Shown here: positions 1-11,261 of the stretch, piece by piece
How positions within the stretch are numbered: the stretch's first letter is position 1
How the letters are laid out: the number at the start of each line of letters is the position of its first letter
Assembly: GCA_006937955.1 (NCBI GenBank)
Contig: SSNP01000044.1
Span: 1,776,291-1,840,290 of the forward strand
Reading direction: 5' to 3'
Source: Pachypanchax playfairii
Taxonomy: Eukaryota; Chordata; Actinopteri; Cyprinodontiformes; Aplocheilidae
Length of the DNA stretch: 64,000 bases
The notes under the pieces: generated by a model
What the model was told of the DNA's origin: nothing
Seen by the model: only the letters and a program-made list of their open reading frames with translations
Databases searched by the model: none
Made by a program: the position numbers and the translations under genes

Positions 1-33
1 TTAAATTGACTGTGACCACCAGCCTATGTAAGG

Positions 34-893
34 GCCGACCGTAGCTCAGGCGGTAGATCAGGTCATCTGGTAACCGGAGGGTCAAGAGTTTGAATCCCCA
101 CACTTCACTCATCCTGCCTGTTTGGTGGTGGTCAGAGGGTCTGGTGGCATCTGGCAGCCTTGCCTCTGTCAGTGTGTGTCATAAGACAGCAGTGGCTACA
201 ACATGTGTGCAGTTTATCACCACCAAATGTGAGTGTGTGTGTGAATGACAAACTGTAGTGTGAAGCGCTTTGGGAGTCATAGGACTTAAAGAGGCCCTTC
301 CATTAAAAACTGTTTTTCTGAGGTTTCTGTTGAATATTTTAGCTCCACAGGTGTTCTTACCTTCATAGTGGGTGTGAAAACAGGTCAACAACTTCTCTTT
401 CAGTTTATATCTCTCAAACTATGCAGGGGGCGATAAAACCCGAGTTCTCCTGAGTCTGAACGGCCGGTATCTGTTTCGTCACAACTCCTTTGTTCGTTAG
501 TTTTCGGCAGCTCCCGCAGTTGAAACTATGCCCAGCATGCTGCTGGCTAAAAGCTGTCAGCATAAGACGTAGCAAACCGGAAGACACAACATCTGATGTT
601 ACCATGCGCAGCGGGGCAGGAACCAGTATTCTTTGCTCTAATAGGCTAGTTTGTTAGCCAATCTGAGTGCAGCAAATTTGAACAATGAATATGAACGAGC
701 TGCTGATGAAGCAGTCGGAACCACCCGAATTTTAATGCAGACAGATTGAAAGGTCTGTTAATTAGTGTTTCCTGACATTTTTTAGATATAAAATGTTTCA
801 TATTGCTGGTTAATACTTAAGAAACAACCACAAAGTCCTGAAATGTGTATGAAATGGCCTCTTTAAGAAATGCACTATATAAGTACACGCCAG
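34..893 (+). repeat. tRNA-derived SINE, split by a TTAA element
   Basis: A pol III A-box-like stretch (TAGCTCAGGCGGTAGA) and a B-box-like stretch (GAGTTTGAATCCC) begin the element. The SINE tail that starts 'ctgtagtgtgaagcgctttggg' also occurs at 31467. The tail stops at 285 and resumes at 867 with 'gaaatgcactatataagtacacgcc', so the 290-862 element was inserted into it. It is not a working tRNA: the body is long and lacks a clean cloverleaf. Confidence 0.75.
290..862. mobile_element. TTAA-flanked palindromic MITE, family A
   Basis: Inverted ends AGAGGCCC and GGCCTCT are flanked on both sides by TTAA (286-289 and 863-866). The element interrupts a SINE tail, which gives an independent check of the boundaries. 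A shorter relative lies at 43747-43896. TTAA duplication is typical of piggyBac and Kolobok superfamilies; the AGAGG terminus does not fit the usual piggyBac CCC start, so Kolobok-like is my inference. No transposase was seen. Confidence 0.75.
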
Positions 894-894
894 G

Positions 895-1195
895 GTATGC
901 AGAATCAAAGTATAGTATTTCCTTTTAAAACTATATTTAAATTAAAATGATTTATTTTGACAGGCACAACATTGGCATTATGTTTACATCTACTAGCCAG
1001 TAGTGGGCACCATTGTGGGTTGCCTAATACACTTTGTAATAGCAAGGTTTGTACTGTGCAGGGTGGTGGAGTTGGGATTTCATTGTCCTTCTCGGGGAGG
1101 AGTGACAGGAGTAGATCGGCTGGAAGCCTTGTTCTGTTGTTGTGGCTGGATGTCGCTGTGGTGTTCGTGTTCCATATTGCACCTTTAATTTAAAG
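895..1195. mobile_element. Partial copy of MITE family B
   Basis: The stretch 'caggcacaacattggcat...gtttacatctac...gggttgcctaatac' closely matches 27212-27293 inside the intact family B element at 27064-27708. The end 'ccatattgcaccttta' matches that element's terminus. The left end is missing or too diverged to place. Confidence 0.55.
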
Positions 1196-1432
1196 CCCCG
1201 ATTAAAACAGCTTGGATAATGAAATAAGATTTAGTTGTATATGGGCCAGATTGTGGATTAAAATGTTCTTTCATCTCAGAGGATATTTAGCTTGACTTTC
1301 CATCTTGAAAACGAACAGATTGTATAACATATAGTAGCTTCATTCGATCATCAGTATTGCTCATAAAAACTAATAGAATCTGTTTAGATAACTCGTAAGT
1401 TCTCACAAATGTGTGTTTTGCTTTATGGACAG

Positions 1433-1585
1433 ATAAGGGAGATCACCCTTCTCATCTGTAGCTACATCAACAGTGCACATCAGCAGAAGGCCGTGGCTCA
1501 CCATCTCTCTGCCCCGGCTCTGATGGTGGCCCAACACATCGGGCTGAAGAGCAAAGAGCCCAGCAAGGCCCCCACATGCCTGTGA
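1433..1585 (+). CDS. Possible last coding exon of an unrecognised gene
   Basis: A splice-acceptor-like 'ctttatggacag' is followed by 50 codons and a TGA. The peptide starts IREITLLICSYINSAHQQ and ends KEPSKAPTCL. The composition is protein-like (amphipathic, few rare residues), unlike the surrounding AT-rich sequence. An AATAAA lies near 1933. No upstream exon could be placed because the window starts in repeats. The opposite strand is also open here, so the strand is not certain. I do not recognise the family. Confidence 0.35.
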   Translation: MREITLLICSYINSAHQQKAVAHHLSAPALMVAQHIGLKSKEPSKAPTCL

Positions 1586-3580
1586 TAGCACACACAAAGT
1601 ACATGTTCTGTATGATTTTCCCAGGAACAGAAATGTAAATAACTTTCTCTGAGAGCAAGAGCTCCAAACTTTAAGCATAGTTACAAAGTAAAGTAAAAAA
1701 TACAATTCTTTCCCCAGTTAGTGTTACCTGGTAGATTTCTATCTGTAAAATATGGGCTTTGAAGGACATGAAGCTGCAAATCACAGCTAGTGGGGTAAAT
1801 GTTAAGATCTGCTTATAGTGCATATTCTGTCTGTTTTCCTGTGAAGCTAAAAAAAACATCAGGAAGTAAAACTTTTGTGTCAGTGTTGGTCTCATGTAAT
1901 GAAGAAGACTATGACAGAGGGACAGAGGCAGGAATAAATAAAAATTATGTGAATAAGTGAATAAACATGCTTTCTTTTTTGTCTTTTCTTTTTTCACACA
2001 CACAAAGAAATGATGATATGGTGGCCTGGTTTTATTGTAGGCTCATGTGTTAAACAGTTTAGTGTGAGCTTAGTTACTGAACAGACAGAAGCCTAGTAAA
2101 ACTTTAATCTCATCCAAACAGTTAAAATGTATCCTTGAAAGGAAATGGCTGAAATCAAGTTCCTCTGTTCTGAACATGAGAGCCTTTTGTGCTCTTTAGG
2201 TCACCGACGTGTGTTCTGTTGTGTATCAGCTACATGTTGATCAACTGTATTAGTTCAGTAGTATTTTGGAAGGCTTTCTATTAAATGTAAAAACTTAGAA
2301 TTTAAACTGAAAAATCAGGATAGTTTTAAAAGATTCAAGATTCTCAGAACGTAACATTTTACATACCTATGTATTTATTTAAATCACTAGGATAAATGGA
2401 TGATATAGCAAACAAGAAACTGGTTTAACTGCATGATGACGTGACCCACATGACGGTTTTTTCTGTGGAAAGCTACCCAAACTCCTAGAACCATAAAATT
2501 CACTTCCGCGTCTTTTTTTCACAGCTACAGAACTGCTCTCCTTCATCCTCATTGGTCTAAACAACTCTGACGTGCAGATACCTGTGATAGGCGCCAGGCA
2601 GCAACAGACACACCCTAATTCCTGTAGGCTTTCTGAGAAGAGAGGGGGAGGGGAAGCTATATGACACCTACCTACCTGAACTAGTTGGATATGTTTTTGT
2701 GCCCATGTTGCTATGGAGGCAGGGGGAGAGTTGAAAGGGAGACAAACTGGGTGAGGCAAACAACTAAACAGCCTCTTTGTAGTTTTGGTCATTCACATTC
2801 ACAAAATACATTATTTTTGTAAATAATTTGACATATAGAATTAAGTTGAAGTCATTTTATAACTGGAAAGTGTTTTTATTCCAGTTTCACTGTAACATGT
2901 GTTCAGAGGACACCAACACCTTTCTCAGTCTATGCCTTCTTAAGCTAAATAAACAATTCGTTTGACTCATGAACACTGTGGTAACAACTTAAGTTCATTT
3001 AAACTTCAGGCTTTTCTTTTAATCTTGTACACAGACAGGTTAAAAAGGTGGATTTGTAGATACCAACTGTCAGGTCACTTGGAGGAAGAGGAAACTACCA
3101 TTATCACTGCATGTCAAAACTCCAGCAGCTTTGTAGTTTCAGAACTCTTGTATTCATAAAACATGGTGACTCACAGATGAAGGCCTAGAACTTAAATAAT
3201 ATGGTAAATTAAGATTTTTGTTGGAATTTGAACCCTTTTACAATCCACAGGGGAAAACTGAAGTTATTTTTGGTTTTTAAATATTGTTTTAACCCTCTTA
3301 GATTTTTTCCCTTTATGCACCTTGGAAGTAGGTAGTGTGTGGATAAACTTCTAATCATTAAACTCATTTCACATTGGTCTCTGTACTGAAGGTTGAGACG
3401 CAAATATAATTAAACTTTTCTTAATTTAGCTTGTAGTTACTTCTGGTTTCTGTTCCATCTAATCAAAGGAAACAGGTTTACCACATACCCTCCCGCTCCA
3501 AGTTGAGCATATTTTACTTTAACAGAAATGCAAAATGTAAAATAACTCTTTAACATGACTCAATACAGCAAGTATTTAAA
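1586..3580. other. No recognisable gene
   Basis: AT-rich sequence between the possible exon and the epcam 3' end. Short open frames on both strands (for example 1671-2003 and 2379-2792) lack domain-like composition and splice context. No clear repeat family recognised. Confidence 0.6.
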
Positions 3581-3587
3581 AAGATCT

Positions 3588-3593
3588 TTTATT
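3588..3593 (-). terminator. epcam: epcam polyadenylation signal
   Basis: AATAAA on the minus strand (TTTATT on plus), about 225 bases past the epcam stop codon, giving a short 3' UTR. Confidence 0.6.
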
Positions 3594-3816
3594 TAAAACA
3601 ATTCAAACACTAAATAAGAAACTGTACAATGATAATTGAATCCAGTTGACAAGTTAAAAGTCTTTATGGCATGTACACATTAATGTGATAAGACTTGACA
3701 TATACACCCAAAAAAAAAAAAAGGGGGTCTACAATATTCAATAAAAACCAAACCAGCATTTGAAGAAAAAAAAATGATGAGTTAAAAGTGGTGTACACTT
3801 CATGGACTCTGGATTA

Positions 3817-5834
3817 TTACATTCTGTTCATCTCCGTTGCCTGAATATAAGAAATAAAGAAGAAAGGTTAAACAGCTGTTATGGAACAAATGGCTTTCAA
3901 AAAGTAAAAAAACAAGAAAATTCACTTTACCGGAGCCTTGCGATACTTGCGTTGACGTCGCTCTAACAGGAACTACATGGCAAAAAAAAAAAAGCTTTCA
4001 ATACAAATTTACATTTAACAACCATTTAAATACGAAGTATGTGTTCTTACCACAGCCACGAGACCTGCAACCACAAGCAGCACCACAATCACGATGACTG
4101 CGATGATTCCTTTTGAAAGATGCTTCATTGTGAAGGTTGGAGCTTCTTCATCCACATAGTACACCAGGATGTTTTCCATGTCTAAATTCACACTGCCCAC
4201 TTTAGGAGAAAACTTTTTCTGTTCCTGGAACAGAGGAAGGACCTTCACCTGTATAGAAGAAAAGGGACATGTTCATTAAAATGCCCTTTATACATATAGA
4301 GAAGTTAAAAACCAAAACATACATCTTTCTCCATGTAGTACGCTGTACGGGCCAGGTCAATCGTACGATCTCCTTTTGGTTTCTCCACATCCACCACAAT
4401 CAAGCGAGCATCAGGGTCATACTGCAAAATAGTAATTTAAAAAAAAAGTGAAGTGTGTGTTTTCATCTCGAGGCAATCTAGTTTTCCACACTTTAAAAAG
4501 AAATGGATCTCTTCAGATGAGTCTAGCTTACCTGGACTTTTTTGATCAAGCTTTGATCCAAGCCATAACGCTCTTTGATAGCAGCACCAATGGCACTGTA
4601 GAACCAAGAAATTTAAATTAACTTTTTTTTTTTTTTTTTTAAATTGTAAACAATTAAGCTACTCAGAAAAAGGCACTTACGGCTGCAGACCGCTTTCATC
4701 CACCTTTTGACTGACTTTAGCGTGAGTCAGCTGCAGACGGACCATGCTGGAAACAGTTAATCAGTTTTAGATTTGCGTACAAGTTGTGATCTACAGATGG
4801 TTTTAAATGCTAATATCTTCACTTACAAGGTCTCGACCACCTTGTCACACTTGATGTTCTTATCACCCTTGTCAGTTCGACGCACACCAGCGCTGTTGAC
4901 ACACCAACACTCTTCGGTACCGTTGCATTGCTTAGCCTTAAAGAGTCCATTGTTCTCACATTCTGGGTCATAAATTCCATCGTTGTCCACAAAAGCAGTT
5001 TCAACTGGTTTTCCCCCGATAGTACGAGTGTTTAGGCCTTTTCTAGCTCTATACATCTCTGCCTTCATCAAGAAGCATTTGGGGATCACTTAGGAGGGGA
5101 AAGAGAAAATAAATATGAGCAATTGCCAAAATGTGTAAAGGGTACCAGTCACAACAGATAACTCTTAATTGTTTCTTTACTTACATGTGGTGCAGTTAAG
5201 GACTTGTTTTTCATTATCGCCTACCATAACGTAGCATGAACATGGTGAACCATCACAAGTGGCCCATTTCATAGTGTCACATACACCTAAGGAGAGAGAT
5301 AGATATTTTATTGATCTTCTACACTCCAGAGCTTGACATTAAAAACACATTATAGTGTTAAGTGCACACAGTGCAGCTTAAAGTCTGTGGTACGAGTTAT
5401 ATCTGTAAACTTCTGGTTTTTTTTTTTTTTTTTAAATAAGACGTTGTAAAACATTCACAGTTGTACTGCTGTGTAACAGGAACGGGTGTTGAACACCTGG
5501 GCGTTGGTTTGTTCCTGCTGTGAAGAGGGCCAAGCTGCCCAACCCCCACCTTAACTCACCTGGACGCGCTTACTAGTCCCACAGCTTTTAAACTGTAACG
5601 TTTTTAAGTGTTCTTTTTCATACAAACTACTGCACACAGCATTAGTTGAGTGTACATTCAATGTTGTGAAACAAAATTTGTATAAATTTAAAAAAAATGT
5701 TTTAAATCGATTTTATATAAATTCATTTGTTAAGATAACCTTGTTTAGAATTTGAGAGTTTACTTACATGGTTGACTTTGAGCTTTTGCCACAGATATGA
5801 AGGCAGCCAGTCCGAGAAGAATCCAAATTTTCAT
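3817..5834 (-). CDS. epcam: Epithelial cell adhesion molecule (EpCAM), nine exons
   Basis: Coding exons on minus: 5834-5768, 5286-5185, 5088-4827, 4746-4681, 4595-4532, 4421-4323, 4248-4051, 3972-3931 and 3840-3817. All have GT/AG borders and join in frame to 307 residues; human EPCAM has 314. Residues 1-19 are a signal peptide (MKIWILLGLAAFISVAKA). A cysteine-rich N-terminal domain follows. A thyroglobulin type-1 domain comes next, with YDPEC, the QCNG..CWCV core and GVRRTDK. Then come the C-terminal ectodomain, the juxtamembrane VYYVDEEAPTFTM, a helix from about 267 to 289, and a short basic tail ending ATEMNRM. EpCAM mediates epithelial adhesion and signals after proteolytic release of its tail. 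The multi-exon structure argues against TACSTD2, which is intronless in mammals. The ATG has A at -3. The gene looks intact. Confidence 0.95.
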
Positions 5835-7065
5835 GATGAATTCGGTTTTTAAGAATCACTTGAGAAAAACTCTTTAATAACAAGCGGCTATTTTGTCCTT
5901 CCGACGTCGACTGAGATCAAAAATGGAGTGAACGACACCGTCGACGGTTTGAACAATACTTCCTTTCTCTGGCGGCAGGTGTGTCCTGGGCAAACCTGTT
6001 TGGAGATACGTATCCGAGCGCGCGCAGGTAGACTGAGGAACCAACACCACAAGAACAACAAACCTAAATGGTTTCAGCTGTTTTCGACTTTACTTATGAG
6101 ACAAGGACACGTTACGTCACTCTCATTTACATACCGTGTGTTCCTATCAGGTAGGTGTGGTGACTCACCTTTTCCGGTATGATTGAATGCGCTCGCGCTC
6201 TCTGTTGACATATTTTCTTGTTTCGATCCCACCTTTACGAGTTGATTCGATCTTTAACATCTCAGTCTCTGTCTTTATTCTGAGTAAAATAGATTATCTA
6301 AAATATGTCTTTATGTGTCAAAAGTAATAAAGTTGTTTCTCTTTGCGTTTTTTTATGTGTCTCTTGTAATAGGCTACTTAAATGTTGTTTAACATAAAGT
6401 CCTGTAAATGTTACAACTGTGATATTTTCCAATATCATCCCAATAAATGTAGTGACATAAAAATAAAATACAGATGTCTATAAAACAATGCTTCGAACTG
6501 AGTTTTAAACATAACATAAAGAACATAAAACAGATATTTAAAGGTGTCTCAGTTGTGACAGAGTAAACAGATTCTTTGAAAAGTTTTTGGGTGTGTCAGG
6601 AACTAGTAATTTATTTTTTTGTGGTGATATATATGTGACATGTTGGAACCAAATTTTTTATCGATTAGAATTTTTGCTTTTTGTATCAGTCTTTATGGAT
6701 TTGTGGAGTTTGTCATTTAATTACATTTAATTTAGTTAATTTATATAGGGCCAATGTTAAAAAAAAAGCAACAAGGGCAAATTAATCAAAACATGTCCAT
6801 GTTCAGATCATTTTCAGTTCAATTTAAGTGTAAAATGATCAGATTTAATAAAGTGAGTTAGTCATTCCTTTTCTCTGTCTCCAGTTTGTGCTGCTCAGAA
6901 TGGGAGATTGATTGCGTTGAATCGATAATTCAACCCAATCGGCTGATTCCTTAGAAATTAAAATTTTAAATTTTTTGCCAACTGACCTCATGTTTCCATA
7001 AAGGGCCTTGAAAGGACTTTTGTTATAAACTGGCACTTTCTAAATAAAAATGAATTGAACTAAAA
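5835..7065. other. epcam upstream region, no further gene seen
   Basis: Contains the epcam 5' flank, with the promoter presumably within a few hundred bases of 5834. No convincing TATA box was identified. The rest is AT-rich without recognisable coding sequence or repeat family. Confidence 0.5.
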
Positions 7066-7392
7066 GTGAATACATCGAGTCTGTCCTCTGCCAATCCATC
7101 ACGATCTGGTTTGGTTCAACAACCAAACTTGACAGAAACAGACTACAGAGAACTATAAGGTCTGCAGAGAGAAACTAAAGGCTTTGATAATCTGCTCTCC
7201 ATCCAGGACCTGTACCCATCCATCCAGGACCTAGACTCCTCCAGAGTCAGGAAAAGGGCAGGCAACATCATCAGGGACCTTCTTACCCAGGATCTCACCC
7301 CTTCTCTTCCCTCTGCACGGTGCTACAGATCACTGTACGCCAAAATCACAAGACACAAGAACATTTTTCCCCCCAGGCGTCACAGAGTTAAA
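7066..7392 (+). mobile_element. LINE 3'-end fragment (L2/Rex-like)
   Basis: Broken reading frames translate to the familiar end of fish non-LTR retrotransposons: IESVLCQSITIWFGSTTK, then LDRNRLQRT, 'sslqdlyp..' and a tail ending near 'ffPpRRHRV'. Stops and frameshifts interrupt it, so it is dead. No 5' part is present. Confidence 0.7.
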
Positions 7393-8160
7393 CATATTTA
7401 AAACCCTTAATAAAGAAATAACACATTTTACTTATGGAAATAATTATATTTTATCTGTATAAACACCAATCAGCCACTTATGATGGGCCATGCTACTAAA
7501 TGTATCTCTGTGTACAATGTACTAAATATTGGCTACTTATTTTTTCACATACCTGAAAGTACAAGACCAAATGTGAAATGGAGAAACATTCATTCTGTGT
7601 TTAACTGTGTTTTCTGTGTTGCTGTCAAGCACAAAGTTTTAAAACTAGTTTCAGTTTTATTGTAACGACTTTTGTTTTTAATTAAATTGGAAATACATAT
7701 TCCTGCGAAACATTTTAGCAGTATGGAGTAGACCAGATGCCAGTTTCTTTAATCCATTGAAACTCTTGAACATGTTTTTAGTTCCCCCTTGTTGTTTCGT
7801 TGTGACAAGATGAGATCATTATTCGTCCAGGCAGGTTTTGAACAAGGCAGAAACTCAAAGCTGGGAAAATATTTTTTTGGTGTTGTGAGTCACACTTTGC
7901 TGGCAGACACAACTGAGTCACAGCCTCTGGACCTCTTCAAGATGATCAGCTGCAAAAGTATTCTTATAAACTCCTTGCTGGGTTTCTTCAATAATGTCAT
8001 GTTAACTGCCAAATTAAAGTGGGATTACAGAAAATTAGAGAAACCATACGTTTCAGAAGGACTCATATTCAAAGTATATGAAATATTTGTGAGGTGTAAA
8101 AAATCCCTTGAGTGGCAGTTTTAGAAAACATAAAGAGCAATTATTGGACTGTCACTTTAA
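7393..8160. other. No recognisable gene
   Basis: A 111-codon open frame at 7789-8124 (+) begins mid-sequence and shows no motif, signal peptide or splice context. I treat it as chance. Confidence 0.5.
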
Positions 8161-8318
8161 AGCAGGGCTGGCCCTGAGCTGCGTGGTGCCCAGGGCAAAA
8201 AAGGATTTTGGCACCCCCTACTGCCCAGAACAAAGTACAAGAATGTACAAGTACAAAACAAGTAACTAAATATCTGGATTATGTTGCAAAAAACATTTAT
8301 TTATACTAAAATGCACAG

Positions 8319-8542
<224 letters not shown>

Positions 8543-8669
8543 TTTAATCATTACTTATTTTGCTCTTTACATGAAATGAATGGTGTGTCCAACAGTTTGT
8601 CCAAAAAAAAGAGGAGAATTTGGCGCCCCCTCCAGCAGAGGGCGCACATAGGTTATTTTTTTACCTTAT

Positions 8670-8709
8670 CCCAACATGTTTCCGCTGCGTCTGCAGCTTT
8701 CCTCAGGGG
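8670..8709 (-). ncRNA. Hammerhead-ribozyme-like motif
   Basis: Read on minus: CCC, CTGAGGA, an A, stem GCTGC-AGAC-GCAGC, GGAAAC, AT, GTT, GGG. This keeps the CUGANGA and GAAA cores, an A-U closing pair with a short stem III, and a GGG/CCC stem I. An extra A follows CUGANGA, which departs from the textbook fold. Activity is not shown. Confidence 0.4.
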
Positions 8710-8899
8710 TTTTCATCTGGATGTTGTAGATGACGTGTCTTTTAAGCCTCCTTTACAGGGGAGTGCCCGACACCGCAGGTCTGTGATGTCGGCCACTCCC
8801 CCTGATGTTCGTAGGTCCCTGGAGGATGGCGTCCCAGGTGTGCGGGAGCTGGTAGGCTCCCTCGTCCCTGACCCGTCATCTACAACATACAGATGACAA

Positions 8900-8939
8900 C
8901 CCCTGAGGAAGGCTGCAGACGCAGCCAAAACATGTCGGG
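8900..8939 (+). ncRNA. Hammerhead-ribozyme-like motif, decayed copy
   Basis: CCC, CTGAGGA, an A, stem GGCTGC-AGAC-GCAGCC, AAAAC, AT, GTC, GGG. The same architecture as the copy on minus at 8670, but the first core base of GAAA is A, which should abolish cleavage. The cleavage-site triplet is GTC. Confidence 0.4.
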
Positions 8940-8960
8940 ATAAGGTAAAAAATAACCACC

Positions 8961-10575
8961 TTAAATATATTTGTCTAAGCTAAAAGAATCAATTCAAAAT
9001 ACGTATATGTTAAAATATGAACAAAATGAACCTCTTAAAACTATCTCTGTTTCCAATTATTTCTAAAAAGCAGTTTTCTAATGATTTTTCAAAAGCAAAA
9101 CAGATTGCATTTTTATCAGCCAACAAAACAGCTGTTATATATTTTAGGGATTATTTTCTTACATTATAATTTTTACAACGTATGGCCATAATTTCTCTGT
9201 GAAACTAGTTGGATTGTTGACCAACATCCAACTACTAGGACCACAACAGTGCTTGAAGATGACACAGTCATAATTTCTTATTTGCATGTGGAAAGAATCG
9301 TCTTTCTTATAGCATGTGAATGCAGCAATGTTTATAATGTCAAATCTTACACGATTCCACGTTGTCTTGATTCAACAGAACAGGAATTCAAACATCCGTA
9401 GGCTGAACAAAAGTCAGGCATGTCGATCTTCTATATTTCTGTAAACACAAAGCCAGCAATGTCCATTTTTAATATATCTCAATCTAACTTTTATGTTTCA
9501 ACAAACCAAGCCACTTGGAAATCAGGGGCAATTTAGCCCGAGTTTATACCTGTTGGTGTAGCGGACAGAGATAATCAATATATGGCCAATTTTAAAATGA
9601 ATATTGCCTATCTTTTTTTAAAAAAAAACCCTTCAAATTTTCCGAAAAAGTTTTTACAATGTACCATGTTCATTTACACTTTGACAATGACACATAAACT
9701 TAACACATCTTAACAAATTTCACATGGGTTCCCTTTAATATTTGACTAAAAGTAATCAAATAGATCTTGTGGTTACATAAATATACTTGTTTAATTACAG
9801 GCATGTCCTTTTCGTGCAAAACTCTAAAAAAAAAGGCTCAGGGCTTAAATGAATGAGCAGCTAACACTGATGTTAAATATCAACATTGTAGGCTACAGCA
9901 AGCGGTGGACCACGACAGCCTAGCCGTCTACAAGCCAAGTTGGACAGCTAATAAGGTCAAAAACATCCACAAAGACAGCCGTTCAGAAAAATATTAGGTT
10001 GTTGTAAAATTGTTGTTGGTTTTGTAGAACTCTGTTAGAAATATAGATTGTTATCTCAACCCTGATAACTCAGAAATAGTCTAAACGGGACATATTCCCC
10101 CTTAGGTTGTGTTTTGAAAGCAAACCCGGTATTTTCAACATGTGTAAGTGTTTCATCTTAGGCCTGTGAATAATAGGGTTTGTAATAAAGCAAACCGTTT
10201 GTAAAGCTAAACCGGGCTGACAATCAGTACCCTAGAGTAAGATGGCCGCGGTTTCGCTACACCTCCGAGTCCCGCGTCAGATGTCGAGTGTTGATATCTA
10301 TGCTTCCAGCTCCTTCCGTCAGGCTGCTTCTTCAGCAGCTTGTTCATATTCATTATTCAAATTGAGTCGGGGTATTGAGCAGGTATTGAAGCAGATTTCT
10401 TTCTCTTCCAACATCTCTTCTACCTCTTCTTATCTCTTTTTCCTCTTCTTTCTTTTTCCTCTAATTTTCTCTCTCCGTTGCCATGTCTACTGACTCAAAA
10501 AAGTTGTAATAAACAAAATAACATCTAAATAAAAATAAATAAAGGTAACAAGCTGAACATTGCAGTGATTGTAAT
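8961..10575. other. No recognisable gene
   Basis: AT-rich sequence. The 83-codon frame at 10242-10493 is serine- and phenylalanine-rich and shows no motif. No repeat family placed. Confidence 0.5.
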
Positions 10576-11230
10576 CAGGGCTTGACATTAACACCCGCCA
10601 ACCCGCCAAATGCGGGTGAATTTCAGCAGTGGCGGGTGACGCAGACTAGCCACTTTTGGCGGGCTGAATTTTATATACATTTTTTTTATTGTAGTTTTCT
10701 CAAATGACATCTGACATAATAAATGAATTGCAATGTGAGACTAAGACACTACAACTCCCATGAGCACTGCCTGCGCACAGTGTTTGCTCATTGGTCCATT
10801 CGTGACCAACGTCACTTTAGACAGCCGGTCCCTGTGGACAACAGTTGTGAAGTAGTGGGGGTGATAATGTGGCGGCACATTCAAGGCGTCAGGAAACCCG
10901 AAGAGCAAACAAAAAGAAAACATGAAGATGAAACGAAGGAAGGAGAGACAAAGAAAAAGAAAAGGTCGTTTAACGAAAAGTGGAAGACAGCAGGTCGAGA
11001 ATGGTTATCGTATGACCCAGGGGAGAATGTGTGTACAAGAGTCATTTACATTTAAAAAGGTTGTAAATCTAGGTCAAGTAAACTTTACCATGCCATAGTC
11101 AGCTTTAATCATATTAAATATAATTTCTCAACAACAAAATTGTGGCTAGTGAAAATGCTGAGTGGCTAGTAACTTTGGAAAACCACTAGCCACAGTGGCT
11201 GGTGAACAGAAAAGTTAATGTCAAGCCCTG
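10576..11230 (+). mobile_element. Non-autonomous hAT element with transposase-exon remnant
   Basis: Inverted ends CAGGGCTTGACATTAAC / GTTAATGTCAAGCCCTG are flanked by a perfect 8-base duplication ATTGTAAT (10568-10575 and 11231-11238), which is diagnostic of hAT. Inside is a 110-codon open frame (10723-11055) containing KRSFNEKWKTAGREWLSYDP, the type of start found in hAT-derived zinc-finger and transposase proteins. The catalytic region is absent. Confidence 0.85.
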
Positions 11231-11261
11231 ATTGTAATGTTCAGTGAAGATTGCAGTGAAG

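Larger units (their letters stand above)
8650..8960. mobile_element. Inverted pair of Penelope-like element ends
   Basis: The outer arms are inverted copies of each other: 8651-8725 (ggttatttttttaccttatc on plus) and the end of the unit (ggataaggtaaaaaataacc). Each arm holds 'cccctgagga..gctgcagacgcagc..aaacatgt', a motif I associate with Penelope-like retroelements. The inner part carries an ORF-like piece on each strand, without recognisable domains. Confidence 0.55.

Noticed and set aside
34..110. Possible tRNA gene (A and B boxes)
   Set aside because: The boxes head a long SINE body whose tail recurs at 31467; no clean cloverleaf or terminator.
4015..5089. TACSTD2 (TROP2) identity for the minus-strand gene
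   Set aside because: The nine-exon structure and the VYYVDEEAP juxtamembrane sequence fit EPCAM; mammalian TACSTD2 has a single coding exon.
7789..8124. 111-codon plus-strand open frame
   Set aside because: No signal, motif or splice sites; composition like the surrounding non-coding DNA.
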